Below are positions 1-8,791 of a stretch of 38,777 nucleotides of DNA, piece by piece. The notes below the pieces were generated by a model that was not told the DNA's origin, searched no databases, and saw only the letters and a list, made by a program, of their open reading frames with translations. The position numbers and the translations under genes are program-made. The stretch lies in assembly GCA_031286995.1 (NCBI GenBank), contig JAITTS010000015.1, positions 1 through 38,777 of the forward strand. Direction: 5' to 3'. How positions within the stretch are numbered: position 1 is the stretch's first letter; every line of letters begins with the position of its first letter. The stretch comes from Oscillospiraceae bacterium (GTDB lineage: Bacteria > Bacillota > Clostridia > Christensenellales > Aristaeellaceae).

Positions 1-299
1 CCGGATTCTCTGTCAATCACCGTCAGTTTCTCCGTGCCTCGCACCAGGTAGGTATCGTTCGGGATGGATCGCCATAGCGCGTCCTCCAGCGCCTGCGGCT
101 CTGCGTCGTCTATGCCATAGCGCCACACCCGATCCGTCACCAGGTAGAGCGTATCCCCGGCAAGCGCCATATCTTGCACAAAGGTCTGCGCCCCGCCAGG
201 CCCGGCAAACAAAAGGGTGGGGGTTGACGCCGCACACGCGGCATATGGCTGCGCGCCGATCATTCCGGCTAGCAAGAGCACCCAAAGCATCTTCTTCAT
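1..299 (-). CDS. Secreted protein of unknown function, 3'-truncated by the window edge (MKKMLWVLLLAGMIGAQPYAACAASTPTLLFAGPGGAQTFVQDMALAGDTLYLVTDRVWRYG...)
   Basis: Reading frame from ATG at 299 (RBS AGGAGT just upstream) stays open to the window edge and starts with a signal peptide. Absent from the ORF track because it has no stop inside the window; the 13-285 ORF is in another frame. Confidence 0.7.
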   Translation of the reverse strand, partial: MKKMLWVLLLAGMIGAQPYAACAASTPTLLFAGPGGAQTFVQDMALAGDTLYLVTDRVWRYGIDDAEPQALEDALWRSIPNDTYLVRGTEKLTVIDRES

Positions 300-483
300 C
301 CTGTACTCCTTTATATTCACATCATTTTTTATTTGCAAAAAACATCCGTAGATCCCGATACCGCCCAAAAAACTGCTATGTTTTACTTCCCAGATAATTT
401 ATTGTACATTATAAAAATTTCTTTACACTTCATCGCAAGATTTATACAGGCAGCATTTGATATACCTCCATCAGCATAAAACA

Positions 484-524
484 AAAGCTCCCCCCGCGAA
501 ACACCGTTTCGCGGAGGAGCCTTT
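484..524 (-). terminator. Rho-independent terminator of the hydrogenase operon
   Basis: Minus strand AAAGGCTCCTCCGCGAAA-cggtg-TTTCGCGGGGGGAGCTTTTGTTTT: ~18-bp stem with T-rich tail, ~70 nt after the hydA stop. Confidence 0.85.
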
Positions 525-595
525 GGGCAAATCGCTGAAAATAAACTCGTTGACGCAATATTGGGGCAAAACGGATCTTTGGTTCGCCAAGCGCG

Positions 596-2335
596 TCAAT
601 ACTTGGGTTTCGCCTGATAGGTTGTGTGCAGCAGGTGGTGCGCCCTTTCGCCGTTGGGCGCGCCCAGGTAATCCGCATACAACTTTTGGATGGAGGGATT
701 TTCGTGGGATTTGCGGATGGCCTTGCCCGCATCTTCAGCGTACAGCGCCTTGGCGCGTACCTGGCGGGGATCCACATCCATCAGCACATCCGCGCACACG
801 ATGGGTTGGCCGCCGCCGGTGACACAGCCGCCGGGGCAGCCCATCACTTCCACAAAGTGGTACTGCTTTTCGCCCGCGCGGATGCTATCCAGCAGGCGGG
901 CGGCGTTGCCGGTACCGCTGGCCACGGCCACGCGCACATCCGTATCGCCCACGCGGATGGTGGCTTCCTTCACGCCCTCCACGCCGCGCACCTGATGAAA
1001 ATCTACCTTATCCAGGCTTTTGCCGGTCACCTTTTCGTACACCGTGCGCAGGGCGGCCTCCATCACGCCGCCGGTCGCGCCGAATATGACACCCGCGCCG
1101 GTGGATTCGCCCAACATATCGTCAAAATCCTCATCCGGCAGTTCGTTGAAGCGGATGCCCGCCTCCTTGATCATGCGGGCCAGTTCGCGCGTGGTGATGA
1201 CCACATCCACATCCGGCAGGCCGTCCACCACCAGCTCCGGGCGCTTGGATTCGTACTTTTTCGCCGTGCAGGGCATCACCGATACCACGGCGATCTTCTC
1301 CGGGTCTATGTGGTTCTTTTCCGCGTAGTAGCTTTTGAGTATCGCGCCCATCATCTGATGAGGCGACTTACAGCTGGAGAGATTGGGGATGAAATCGGGG
1401 TAGTAGTGCTCGCAGTACTTGATCCAGCCCGGCGAGCAGGATGTGATCATGGGCAGCGGGCCACCCTTCTGCAGGCGGGCGAGAAATTCCGTGCCCTCCT
1501 CCATGATGGTCAGATCCGCGGCAAAATCGGTATCGAACACCTTATCAAAGCCCAGGCGGCGCAGGGCTGCGGCCATTTTGCCGGTGACGCTTGTGCCCAT
1601 GAGCAGGCCGAACTCTTCACCCAGCGCGGCGCGCACGGCGGGTGCGGGCTGCACGATGACCACCTTCTCCGGGTCATCCAGCAGCTTCCACACCTCGTCT
1701 GTCTCACTCTTCTCGCGCAGTGCGCCGACGGGGCAGGCCACGATGCACTGGCCGCAGTTGACGCAGGCCACCTCGCTCAGGCTTTTATCCCACGCGGGGC
1801 CAACCACGGTATCAAAGCCCCGGCCCACGGCGCCGATGACGCCTATCTTCTGCACGTTGGCGCAGGCGGCCACGCACCGGCGGCACAGAATGCACTTGTT
1901 GGGATCGCGCACCACGGATGGGGAGAGCGTATCCTCCGGCAGATCTGTGCGCTTGCCCTCAAAGGCCACCTCATCGGTCACGCCCAGCTCTTGGCAGAGG
2001 CGCTGCAGCTCACAATTTTGGCTGCGCACGCAGGATAGGCACTTTTTTTCGTGGTTGGATAGCAGCAGCTCCAGGTTCAGCTTGCGCGCGGCGCGCACGG
2101 CCTGGGTGTTGGTGCGCACCTTCATGCCCGGCGAGACCGGTAGCACGCAGGCCGCCTGTAGCGCCCTGCCGCCCACATCCACGCAACAGATACGGCAAGC
2201 GCCTATTTCGTTTTTGCCCTTTAGGTAACACAGCGTGGGGATGTGGATGCCCGCCTGGCGCGCGGCCTCCAGCACGGTGGCGCCGGGCTCTACCTGCACA
2301 TCCACGCCGTCAATCGTAAGGGTTATCAGTTCCAT
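596..2335 (-). CDS. hydA: NADH-dependent / electron-bifurcating-type [FeFe]-hydrogenase catalytic subunit (HydA/HndD-like, group A)
   Basis: 579 aa. N-terminal 2Fe-2S domain, ferredoxin-type CxxCxxC clusters, H-cluster motifs TSCSPGW, MPCTAKKYE and EVMGCPGGCVTGGGQP. Confidence 0.95.
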   Translation of the reverse strand: MELITLTIDGVDVQVEPGATVLEAARQAGIHIPTLCYLKGKNEIGACRICCVDVGGRALQAACVLPVSPGMKVRTNTQAVRAARKLNLELLLSNHEKKCLSCVRSQNCELQRLCQELGVTDEVAFEGKRTDLPEDTLSPSVVRDPNKCILCRRCVAACANVQKIGVIGAVGRGFDTVVGPAWDKSLSEVACVNCGQCIVACPVGALREKSETDEVWKLLDDPEKVVIVQPAPAVRAALGEEFGLLMGTSVTGKMAAALRRLGFDKVFDTDFAADLTIMEEGTEFLARLQKGGPLPMITSCSPGWIKYCEHYYPDFIPNLSSCKSPHQMMGAILKSYYAEKNHIDPEKIAVVSVMPCTAKKYESKRPELVVDGLPDVDVVITTRELARMIKEAGIRFNELPDEDFDDMLGESTGAGVIFGATGGVMEAALRTVYEKVTGKSLDKVDFHQVRGVEGVKEATIRVGDTDVRVAVASGTGNAARLLDSIRAGEKQYHFVEVMGCPGGCVTGGGQPIVCADVLMDVDPRQVRAKALYAEDAGKAIRKSHENPSIQKLYADYLGAPNGERAHHLLHTTYQAKPKY

Positions 2336-2359
2336 GGCGTATCCTCCTTACCACGCGGG

Positions 2360-4156
2360 TTATTTTTTGATGATGGCGTTGAAGCGGCACTTCTCCATAC
2401 AGGCGCCGCACTTGATGCACTTATCCTGGTCGATGGCATGCAGCTCTTTGACCACGCCGCTGATGGCCCCCACCGGGCAGGATTTGGCGCACATGGTGCA
2501 GCCCCGGCACTTGTCGGTGATGGTATAGTTGAGCAGCGCCTGGCAGTGCCCGGCCGGGCAGCGCCGTTCATAAATATGGGCCTCGTACTCATGGCGGAAG
2601 TATTTGAGCGTGGAGAGCACCGGATTGGGCGCGGTCTGCCCCAGACCGCACAGCGCCGTGGCCTTGATATTTTGCGCCAGACGCTCCAGCTTTTCAATGT
2701 CGCCATCCTGCCCCTTGCCCTCGGTGATGCGCTGCAAAATCTCCAGCATGCGGCGGGTGCCGATGCGGCAGGGGGTACATTTGCCGCAGGATTCATCCAC
2801 CGTAAAGTCGAGGAAGAAGCGGGCGATATCCACCATGCAGTTATCTTCATCCATCACGATCATGCCGCCGGAGCCCATCATGGAGCCGATGGCGATCAGC
2901 GAGTCGTACTCAATGGGGATATCCAGGTACTTCATGGGGATGCAGCCGCCGGAGGGCCCGCCCGTCTGCACGGCCTTGAACTGCTTGCCGCCAGGTATGC
3001 CCCCGCCGATGTCGTAGATGACCTGGCGCAGGGGCGTGCCCATCGGTATCTCCACAAGGCCTGTGTTGGTGATCTTGCCGCCCAGGGCGAACACCTTGGT
3101 GCCCTTGGATTTTTCTGTGCCCATGGCCGCGTACCAATCCGCGCCGTTGAGAATGATCTGGCACACGTTGGCGTAGGTCTCCACGTTGTTGAGCAGCGTG
3201 GGTTTCTCAAACAACCCCTTGATGGCCGGGAAGGGCGGCCTGGGCCGCGGTTCGCCCCGGCGGCCTTCGATGGATGCCATCAGCGCGGTCTCCTCGCCGC
3301 AGACAAAGGCACCCGCGCCCAGGCGCACCGCCAAGCGGAAGCCGAAGGGCGTGCCCAGGATGTTGTCGCCCAGCAGGCCGTACGCCTCCGCCTGCGCGAT
3401 GGCGATCTGCAGGCGCTTGACGGCGATGGGGTATTCCGCCCGCACGTAGACGTAGCCCTGGCTCGCGCCCACCGCATAGCCGGCGATGGCCATAGCCTCT
3501 ACCACCGCGTGGGGGTCGCCCTCCAAGATGGAACGATCCATAAACGCGCCGGGGTCGCCCTCGTCTGCGTTGCAGCAGACGTACTTTTCGTCACCCGGGG
3601 CCTTGGCCGTAAACTCCCACTTCGTGCCGGTGGGGAAGCCGCCGCCGCCCCTGCCCCGCAGGCCCGAGCGCTTGATGGTATCAATCACCGCCTCGCGTGA
3701 CATTTCGGTGAGCACCTTGGCCAGCGCCTTGTAGCCATCAAAGGCGATGTACTCGTCGATATTCTCGGGGTCTATCACGCCGCAGTTGCGCAGGGCAATG
3801 CGCTTTTGCTGTTGGTAGAAGCCTATCTCATCCAAGGACATGCTCTGCCCCTGGGCGGTCTTATCCGTGTACACCAGGCGCTGTACCTGGCGGCCCTTGA
3901 CAAGGTGCTCCTGCACGATCTCGTCCACATCCTCGGGCTTTACGCGGCTGTAAAAGGTGCCCTCGGGGTAGACGATCACCACGGGCCCGGCCTCGCACAG
4001 GCCGAAGCAGCCCGTGCGCACCACCTTTACTTCCTTCTCCAAGCGGTTCTCCGCAATTTTGCTCTCAAAACGCGCTATCAATTCGCCGGAACCGGACGAC
4101 GAACAGCCCGTACCCCCGCAGACCAGCACATGGGCGCGAAACAAATCCATAGCCAT
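2360..4156 (-). CDS. hydB: NuoF-like NADH-binding subunit of [FeFe]-hydrogenase (HydB/HndC)
   Basis: 598 aa. N-terminal thioredoxin-like 2Fe-2S domain, RGRGGGGFPTGTKWEF FMN/NAD motif, ESCGKCTPCRIGTRR, C-terminal 2x[4Fe-4S]. Confidence 0.95.
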   Translation of the reverse strand: MAMDLFRAHVLVCGGTGCSSSGSGELIARFESKIAENRLEKEVKVVRTGCFGLCEAGPVVIVYPEGTFYSRVKPEDVDEIVQEHLVKGRQVQRLVYTDKTAQGQSMSLDEIGFYQQQKRIALRNCGVIDPENIDEYIAFDGYKALAKVLTEMSREAVIDTIKRSGLRGRGGGGFPTGTKWEFTAKAPGDEKYVCCNADEGDPGAFMDRSILEGDPHAVVEAMAIAGYAVGASQGYVYVRAEYPIAVKRLQIAIAQAEAYGLLGDNILGTPFGFRLAVRLGAGAFVCGEETALMASIEGRRGEPRPRPPFPAIKGLFEKPTLLNNVETYANVCQIILNGADWYAAMGTEKSKGTKVFALGGKITNTGLVEIPMGTPLRQVIYDIGGGIPGGKQFKAVQTGGPSGGCIPMKYLDIPIEYDSLIAIGSMMGSGGMIVMDEDNCMVDIARFFLDFTVDESCGKCTPCRIGTRRMLEILQRITEGKGQDGDIEKLERLAQNIKATALCGLGQTAPNPVLSTLKYFRHEYEAHIYERRCPAGHCQALLNYTITDKCRGCTMCAKSCPVGAISGVVKELHAIDQDKCIKCGACMEKCRFNAIIKK

Positions 4157-4192
4157 GCTTCCTCCTCTGTCGCTTTGCCCTCTGCGGGCCGC

Positions 4193-4573
4193 TTATTGGC
4201 CCTGCTTCTCCGCGAAGGTGACGGTGTATTCCTCCACCGGGCGGCCGTTGACGATGTGCTCGGCCACCACGCGGCTCACCTTTTCCGGGGACATGCGCAC
4301 GTAGGTCACTTTATCCTTGCCGGGCAGCATCACATCCACCATGGGCTCCAGACGGCACATGCCGATGCAGCCGGTCTGCGATACCTGCACGTGGCTGATG
4401 CCGCGCTTCTGCAGCTCCTCCAAAAAAGCAAGCATCACGGGGCGCGCGCCCGCGGCGATGCCGCAGGTGGCCATGCCCACCACAACGCGCACCACGTCAT
4501 CCTTCTCCTTGCGCATGCCCACCTGCTCCAGCGTCCGCTGGCGTATGGCTTCCAGTTCCGCAATGGTCTTCAT
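4193..4573 (-). CDS. (2Fe-2S) ferredoxin domain protein, HndB-like
   Basis: MKTIAELEAIRQRTLEQV... with C-x11-C...QTGCIGMCRLEP thioredoxin-fold ferredoxin pattern. ATG at 4573 with upstream GGAGGGACAT. Confidence 0.88.
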   Translation of the reverse strand: MKTIAELEAIRQRTLEQVGMRKEKDDVVRVVVGMATCGIAAGARPVMLAFLEELQKRGISHVQVSQTGCIGMCRLEPMVDVMLPGKDKVTYVRMSPEKVSRVVAEHIVNGRPVEEYTVTFAEKQGQ

Positions 4574-4620
4574 GATGTCCCTCCGTCTATGTAGATTGTC
4601 GCGATCGGGCATCGCGCCCG

Positions 4621-5199
4621 CTACAGGCGGGTCACGTCAACCTCTGCCGCCAGGCCGGGCAGGGCTTCGGCGATGCCCTCGCGCAAGCTCTCCCGCATCC
4701 AGGCCACCACCTCGGGCGCATCCAGCCCCACCGTGACCAGGGCCGCGCGCATCTCACGCGTATCAAAGGTATAACGCCTCTCCCCCGTGGCCAGGCACAG
4801 CACGTAATCCGGCGTGAGCGGGGTTGTAACCACCAGGGTGATCACCGTGCCCGCGATATCCCCCAGCGGCGGCCTGTCCACATGGCGCAGGCCAAAATCG
4901 CCCGTGACCGTGGTACCCCGCCCCACCTCGGATACGATGCGCACCCCGCCGCCGGCAAGCTCCGCATTCTCTTGAAAGAGCGGAATGCCCAGGCCGATGC
5001 CCCGGGTGGTGCGGGTGGTGGTGAAGGGGCTGGTGACCCGCGCCAACAGATCCGGCGGCATGCCGCATCCGTCGTCTCGCAGGGTGACGGTCAGCCTATC
5101 CGCATCCGGATCGGCCAGCAGCGAAATCTCTACCAGCGACGCCCCGGCGCGCACGCTGTTCTGTGCCAGATCCAGTATGTGCAGCGACAAGTCGCGCAT
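4621..5199 (-). CDS. Stand-alone HATPase_c domain protein (histidine-kinase-like ATPase without DHp domain)
   Basis: N box LDLAQNSVRAGA, G1 DDGCGMP, F/G2 TTRTTRGIGLGIPLFQENAELAGGGVRIVSEVGRGT; starts directly with MRDLSLHILDLAQNSV, so no phosphoacceptor His region. Confidence 0.88.
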   Translation of the reverse strand: MRDLSLHILDLAQNSVRAGASLVEISLLADPDADRLTVTLRDDGCGMPPDLLARVTSPFTTTRTTRGIGLGIPLFQENAELAGGGVRIVSEVGRGTTVTGDFGLRHVDRPPLGDIAGTVITLVVTTPLTPDYVLCLATGERRYTFDTREMRAALVTVGLDAPEVVAWMRESLREGIAEALPGLAAEVDVTRL

Positions 5200-5202
5200 G
5201 GC

Positions 5203-5682
5203 CTATTGCCCCAGGTACTTGGCCAGTATGCCGGGTACATCCTCGGGTACCAAGCGGCCATACACCTCATCATCCACCATCAGCACAGGCGCCAGGCCGC
5301 AAGCGCCCAGGCAGCGGGTGGCCTTTAGGGTAAACTTGGCATCCGCAGTGGTCTTGCCCGGCGCCACGGCCAGCAACTCGCTCAACTTATCCAGCAATTT
5401 CTGCGAGCCTTTTACATAACAGGCCGTGCCCAGACACACGCCGATTTCGTGCTCGCCGCCCGGCTCCAGCGAAAACTGGGCGTAGAATGTTGCCACGCCG
5501 TACACCTCGCTGAGCGACGCGCCCGTCGCGTCGGCGATCATCTGCTGCACATCCTGCGGCACGTGCCCAAAGATACTCTGCGCCGCCTGCAGCAGCACCA
5601 TGACAGCACCCTTTTCGTGCGCGTGCTCTGCAATTGCTTGCTGCAATCGCAGCATCTGTTCCGCCCTGTTCTCTTCGGCCAT
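5203..5682 (-). CDS. hydC: NuoE-like 24-kDa 2Fe-2S subunit of [FeFe]-hydrogenase (HydC/HndA)
   Basis: MAEENRAEQMLRLQQAIAEHAHEKGAVMVLLQAAQSIFGHVP...CLGTACYVKGS...ATRCLGACGLAPVL. ORF extends upstream to 5745; start at 5682 preferred. Confidence 0.92.
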   Translation of the reverse strand: MAEENRAEQMLRLQQAIAEHAHEKGAVMVLLQAAQSIFGHVPQDVQQMIADATGASLSEVYGVATFYAQFSLEPGGEHEIGVCLGTACYVKGSQKLLDKLSELLAVAPGKTTADAKFTLKATRCLGACGLAPVLMVDDEVYGRLVPEDVPGILAKYLGQ

Positions 5683-5803
5683 ATCCCTGCCTCCTTCTAT
5701 GCGATCGGCCTGCGCCGACAACATTGATAATTTCATCACAAGCACTGGCTTCCGTCACATTCTACCATAAATCGGGCCGGATTGCACCCATAAAAATGTG
5801 GGA

Positions 5804-5836
5804 TTTTGCGCGCTATCTGTCAAAAATAGCGCAAAA
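5804..5836. promoter_or_regulatory. Interrupted inverted repeat upstream of hydC, possible operator
   Basis: TTTTGCGCGCTAT-ctgtcaaaa-ATAGCGCAAAA between the PHP gene and hydC. Confidence 0.4.
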
Positions 5837-5914
5837 AAATGCCCAACCATCGCTATCCAATTTGTACAAAACAAGTAAACCTAGACTAATAACGAAAAGA
5901 AAATACGCCCGCGC

Positions 5915-6616
5915 CTACCCACCCGCACGCAGGTACGCCAATATGCCCGCTGGCGTTCTTTCCGCCGCGGGCAGGGGCATACCTCCTTCGGCAATATCCT
6001 CTAAACGATGCGCGTCGGACGAACGCAGCACCGAGTACTTCGACAGATCCACAGCCGGGGGCGGCGCGTGGGGCGAAACCTCTACCGCCGGCAAGCGCAG
6101 CCCCGACGGAAACATGCCCAGGGCGGAGAGCAGGCTGTTGGCCCCCCGGTTGATGTGCGCCGGCACCGCCACGCCGCCCATGGCCCACACGCGGGCCGCC
6201 ACCTCGGCCAGGGTGGCCTGCACAGCCTGTATCAGCAGTTTGGGCACGGTATCCACGCAGGCATCCTGGGCATCGCACACGCACTGTTCCCCAAAGATGC
6301 CCGGTTTGTTGAGCACGGGCGGTATGCGCTCATAAAGCCAATCCCCCAGCATCAGCGCGTCGGCCACGGTGGGCAGGTAGCACAGCAGGTGCACATCCTC
6401 CTGCGTGTTGGCCTCTATGGCGGGCAAGAACACCAACCCCCGCGCATCCGCCACGGCCTGGCAGGCGGGCAAGTTGCGGGCGCTGTTGTGATCGGCCACG
6501 GCAATGGCATCCAGCCCCTTCAGCCAGGCCATGTTCACCAGGTTGTTGGGGGTCATATCCGCATCCGCGCACGGGGAAAGGCAGGAGTGTATGTGCAAAT
6601 CCGCGCGCAGGATCAT
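5915..6616 (-). CDS. PHP-domain metal-dependent phosphoesterase
   Basis: MILRADLHIHSCLSPCADADMTPNNLVNMAWLKGLDAIAVADHNSARN: PHP HxH...DHN signature. 4-nt ATGA overlap with upstream gene. Confidence 0.92.
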   Translation of the reverse strand: MILRADLHIHSCLSPCADADMTPNNLVNMAWLKGLDAIAVADHNSARNLPACQAVADARGLVFLPAIEANTQEDVHLLCYLPTVADALMLGDWLYERIPPVLNKPGIFGEQCVCDAQDACVDTVPKLLIQAVQATLAEVAARVWAMGGVAVPAHINRGANSLLSALGMFPSGLRLPAVEVSPHAPPPAVDLSKYSVLRSSDAHRLEDIAEGGMPLPAAERTPAGILAYLRAGG

Positions 6617-6969
6617 GGGCGCTCGGTGGTGCGCAAGCCCGCCGCGTATAGCATGCCGCCCAGCGTGAACGCGTCGTGCTTGGATGCGAACAACGCAAAG
6701 CCGTCATCCCTGGCGCGCTGCAGCATAGCGGAATCCACCTGGCTGCAATCGGCCAGGATCACGCAGGCTGCCTCTATCAACTCCGCCACGGCGATGACGT
6801 TCAGGTGGGTCTGCACGGTGATCCACGCCATGCCAGGCTGCTCGCGCCCCATCACCCAACTGAGCAGGTCGCAGCTGTATCCCGCGCTGATCTCCTTATC
6901 CAGCGGCACACCGGGCACCAGCAGTTCCGCACCGGTGATCTCCATCATTTGCGCCAGTGTCATGGGCAT
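6613..6969 (-). CDS. DRTGG-domain protein (second of two paralogues)
   Basis: 118 aa. EITGAELLVPG...AGYSCDLLSWVMG...AWITVQTHLNVIAVAEL resembles DRTGG-domain proteins of hydrogenase loci; paralogous to 8792-9148. Confidence 0.75.
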   Translation of the reverse strand: MPMTLAQMMEITGAELLVPGVPLDKEISAGYSCDLLSWVMGREQPGMAWITVQTHLNVIAVAELIEAACVILADCSQVDSAMLQRARDDGFALFASKHDAFTLGGMLYAAGLRTTERP

Positions 6970-6996
6970 TCCTCCAAAGCTATGATGATTGACTGA

Positions 6997-8307
6997 TCAC
7001 TTCGCACGGGGTGTCCTGGGGGTGTGCGAAATCTCCAGCATCTGCTGGGCCATATCCTGCAAGCGGCCCTTGAGCTTGTGGATGCAATCCATCTCCCCGG
7101 CGAAGCCCAGGGCCATATCCTCGGCCAAAGCATGGCAGGTGGGCGACCCGCACGCGCCGCAGTCGTAGCCTGGCAGGGTCTTGGTTATGGTCTCTATCTG
7201 CTCCAGCTTGCGCATGGCTTCCCCTATGTCCTCATCCAAGCGCATGATGCTGCTGGGTAGTATGGGCAGGGTGTTGTACAGGGGATAATTGCGCAGGTAC
7301 TTGGTATCCACCGCCACATCCGGGGATAGATCGGGCATGGGGGCCATCAGCTTGCGGATGGCGTTCTTGGCGATGTAGCTGTTTTCAAAGGTGAGCGCGC
7401 CGCCCACGCAGCCGCCGATGCAGGCCTGGCCCTCAAAGTATTCCAGATCGCTCAGCTTGTTGTTCTCCATCTCCTCCAGCACGCGGATGACGTGCTCAAT
7501 ACCGCCCACGGCCAGGCTATTTTCGGCATGCAGGGCGGCGCACTCCCCCCCGCCCTTGGCCCAGCCCACGCCAAAGAGTGTGGATGTGGCCAGCTTTTCG
7601 GTGGGCATGGGCTTGCGTATTTTGGCGGAGAGCATACCGTAAATCTCCAGGATGGAGATAGCCCCATCCAGCGCGGAGAGCTCGTGGCCGATGGGGTTGC
7701 GTATGGCGGTCACCTTGGCTGGGCATGGGGTGATAAAGAAGCAGCCCACCTGATCCTCCGGCACGTCATTGGCTTGGCAAAACTCGCGCTTGGCCACCAG
7801 GGCCGCTACCTCCATGGGCTGACGGATATCCACGATGTGGTCTATCAGATCGGGGAAGCGCACCTGGATGAGCCGCACGATGGCCGGGCAGGCGGCGGAT
7901 ATCAGGGGTTTGGGCAGCGTCTTATGCCGCAGCGCATCCATGATGGCCTTGCTGACGATATCTGCGCCCCGGGCGACCTCGAACACCGCATCAAAGCCCA
8001 GGTGCAACAGGCCCGTCAAAATATCGTCGATGCAGGCCACGCCCCGAAATTGACCGTAGAGCGTAGGCGCGGGCAGGGCGATGCGGTAAGGGAAGCGGCT
8101 GATGCTGCTGAGCGCATCCGTGGTGGCCACCTTGGCGTGATAAGGGCACACATTGATGCACTCGCCGCAGTCGATGCATCGCTCGTCAAGGATGTGCGCG
8201 CGGCCATCCCACACGCGGATGGCCTCGGTGGGGCAGCGTTTGAGGCAGGTGGTACAACCCCGGCAGCGCTCCTTTTCCAGCCGCACGGAATGGTAGGTCT
8301 TTGGCAT
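6997..8307 (-). CDS. Sensory-type [FeFe]-hydrogenase homologue (HydS-like; probably group D) with N-terminal 2x[4Fe-4S] and C-terminal Fe-S domain
   Basis: CRGCTTCLKRCP / CIDCGECINVCP; H-cluster P1 ISAACPAIV, P2 ITPCPAK, P3 GQACIGGCVGG; C-terminal LPGYDCGACGSPTCHALAEDM (PF04060-type pattern). Confidence 0.9.
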   Translation of the reverse strand: MPKTYHSVRLEKERCRGCTTCLKRCPTEAIRVWDGRAHILDERCIDCGECINVCPYHAKVATTDALSSISRFPYRIALPAPTLYGQFRGVACIDDILTGLLHLGFDAVFEVARGADIVSKAIMDALRHKTLPKPLISAACPAIVRLIQVRFPDLIDHIVDIRQPMEVAALVAKREFCQANDVPEDQVGCFFITPCPAKVTAIRNPIGHELSALDGAISILEIYGMLSAKIRKPMPTEKLATSTLFGVGWAKGGGECAALHAENSLAVGGIEHVIRVLEEMENNKLSDLEYFEGQACIGGCVGGALTFENSYIAKNAIRKLMAPMPDLSPDVAVDTKYLRNYPLYNTLPILPSSIMRLDEDIGEAMRKLEQIETITKTLPGYDCGACGSPTCHALAEDMALGFAGEMDCIHKLKGRLQDMAQQMLEISHTPRTPRAK

Positions 8308-8355
8308 GGATAATTCTCTCCTCAGCGCGGGACGCGCCATGTGATGCGGGCAAAA

Positions 8356-8775
8356 TTAGATGTTAAAATCCATCTGAATGCAGGTGCCTACGCCGGGGTC
8401 GGATGTGATGGCGAACTGATCCGCATTGCGCTTCATGTTCGGCAGGCCCATGCCCGCGCCAAAGCCCAGGCTACGGGCATCCTCACTGGCGGTGGAGTAC
8501 CCCTCGCGCATGGCCAGGTCAATATCCGGTATGCCGGGGCCGCGATCCTGCGATGTGATGCGCACCCGGTGGTCGTCTACATGCAGCAGCAACTCGCCCC
8601 CCAGGCTGTGGATGATAAGATTCAGCTCTACCTCGTAGCTGGCCACGGCCACCCGCCGCACCACCCCCGCATCCACCCCCAATTTCTTGAGAATCTGCTT
8701 GATGGTGGCGGATGCCTCGCCTGCGGTGGTAAAGCCGCCCGCTTCCACGGGAAATACCTCGCGTATGCCGCTCAT
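8356..8775 (-). CDS. Stand-alone ATP-binding protein, anti-sigma-factor (RsbW/SpoIIAB)-like HATPase
   Basis: MSGIREVFPVEAGGFTTAGEASATIKQILKKLGV...YEVELNLIIHS...SQDRGPGIPDIDLAMREGYST...LGFGAGMGLPNMKRNAD. Start at 8775 rather than ORF start 8949. Confidence 0.87.
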   Translation of the reverse strand: MSGIREVFPVEAGGFTTAGEASATIKQILKKLGVDAGVVRRVAVASYEVELNLIIHSLGGELLLHVDDHRVRITSQDRGPGIPDIDLAMREGYSTASEDARSLGFGAGMGLPNMKRNADQFAITSDPGVGTCIQMDFNI

Positions 8776-8791
8776 CTGTGTTCCCCTCCGC

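Noticed and set aside
626-2038. 470-aa plus-strand ORF opposite hydA
   Set aside because: Shadow ORF of GC-rich coding DNA; His/Ala-rich translation with no family motifs, while the minus strand encodes an unmistakable hydrogenase.
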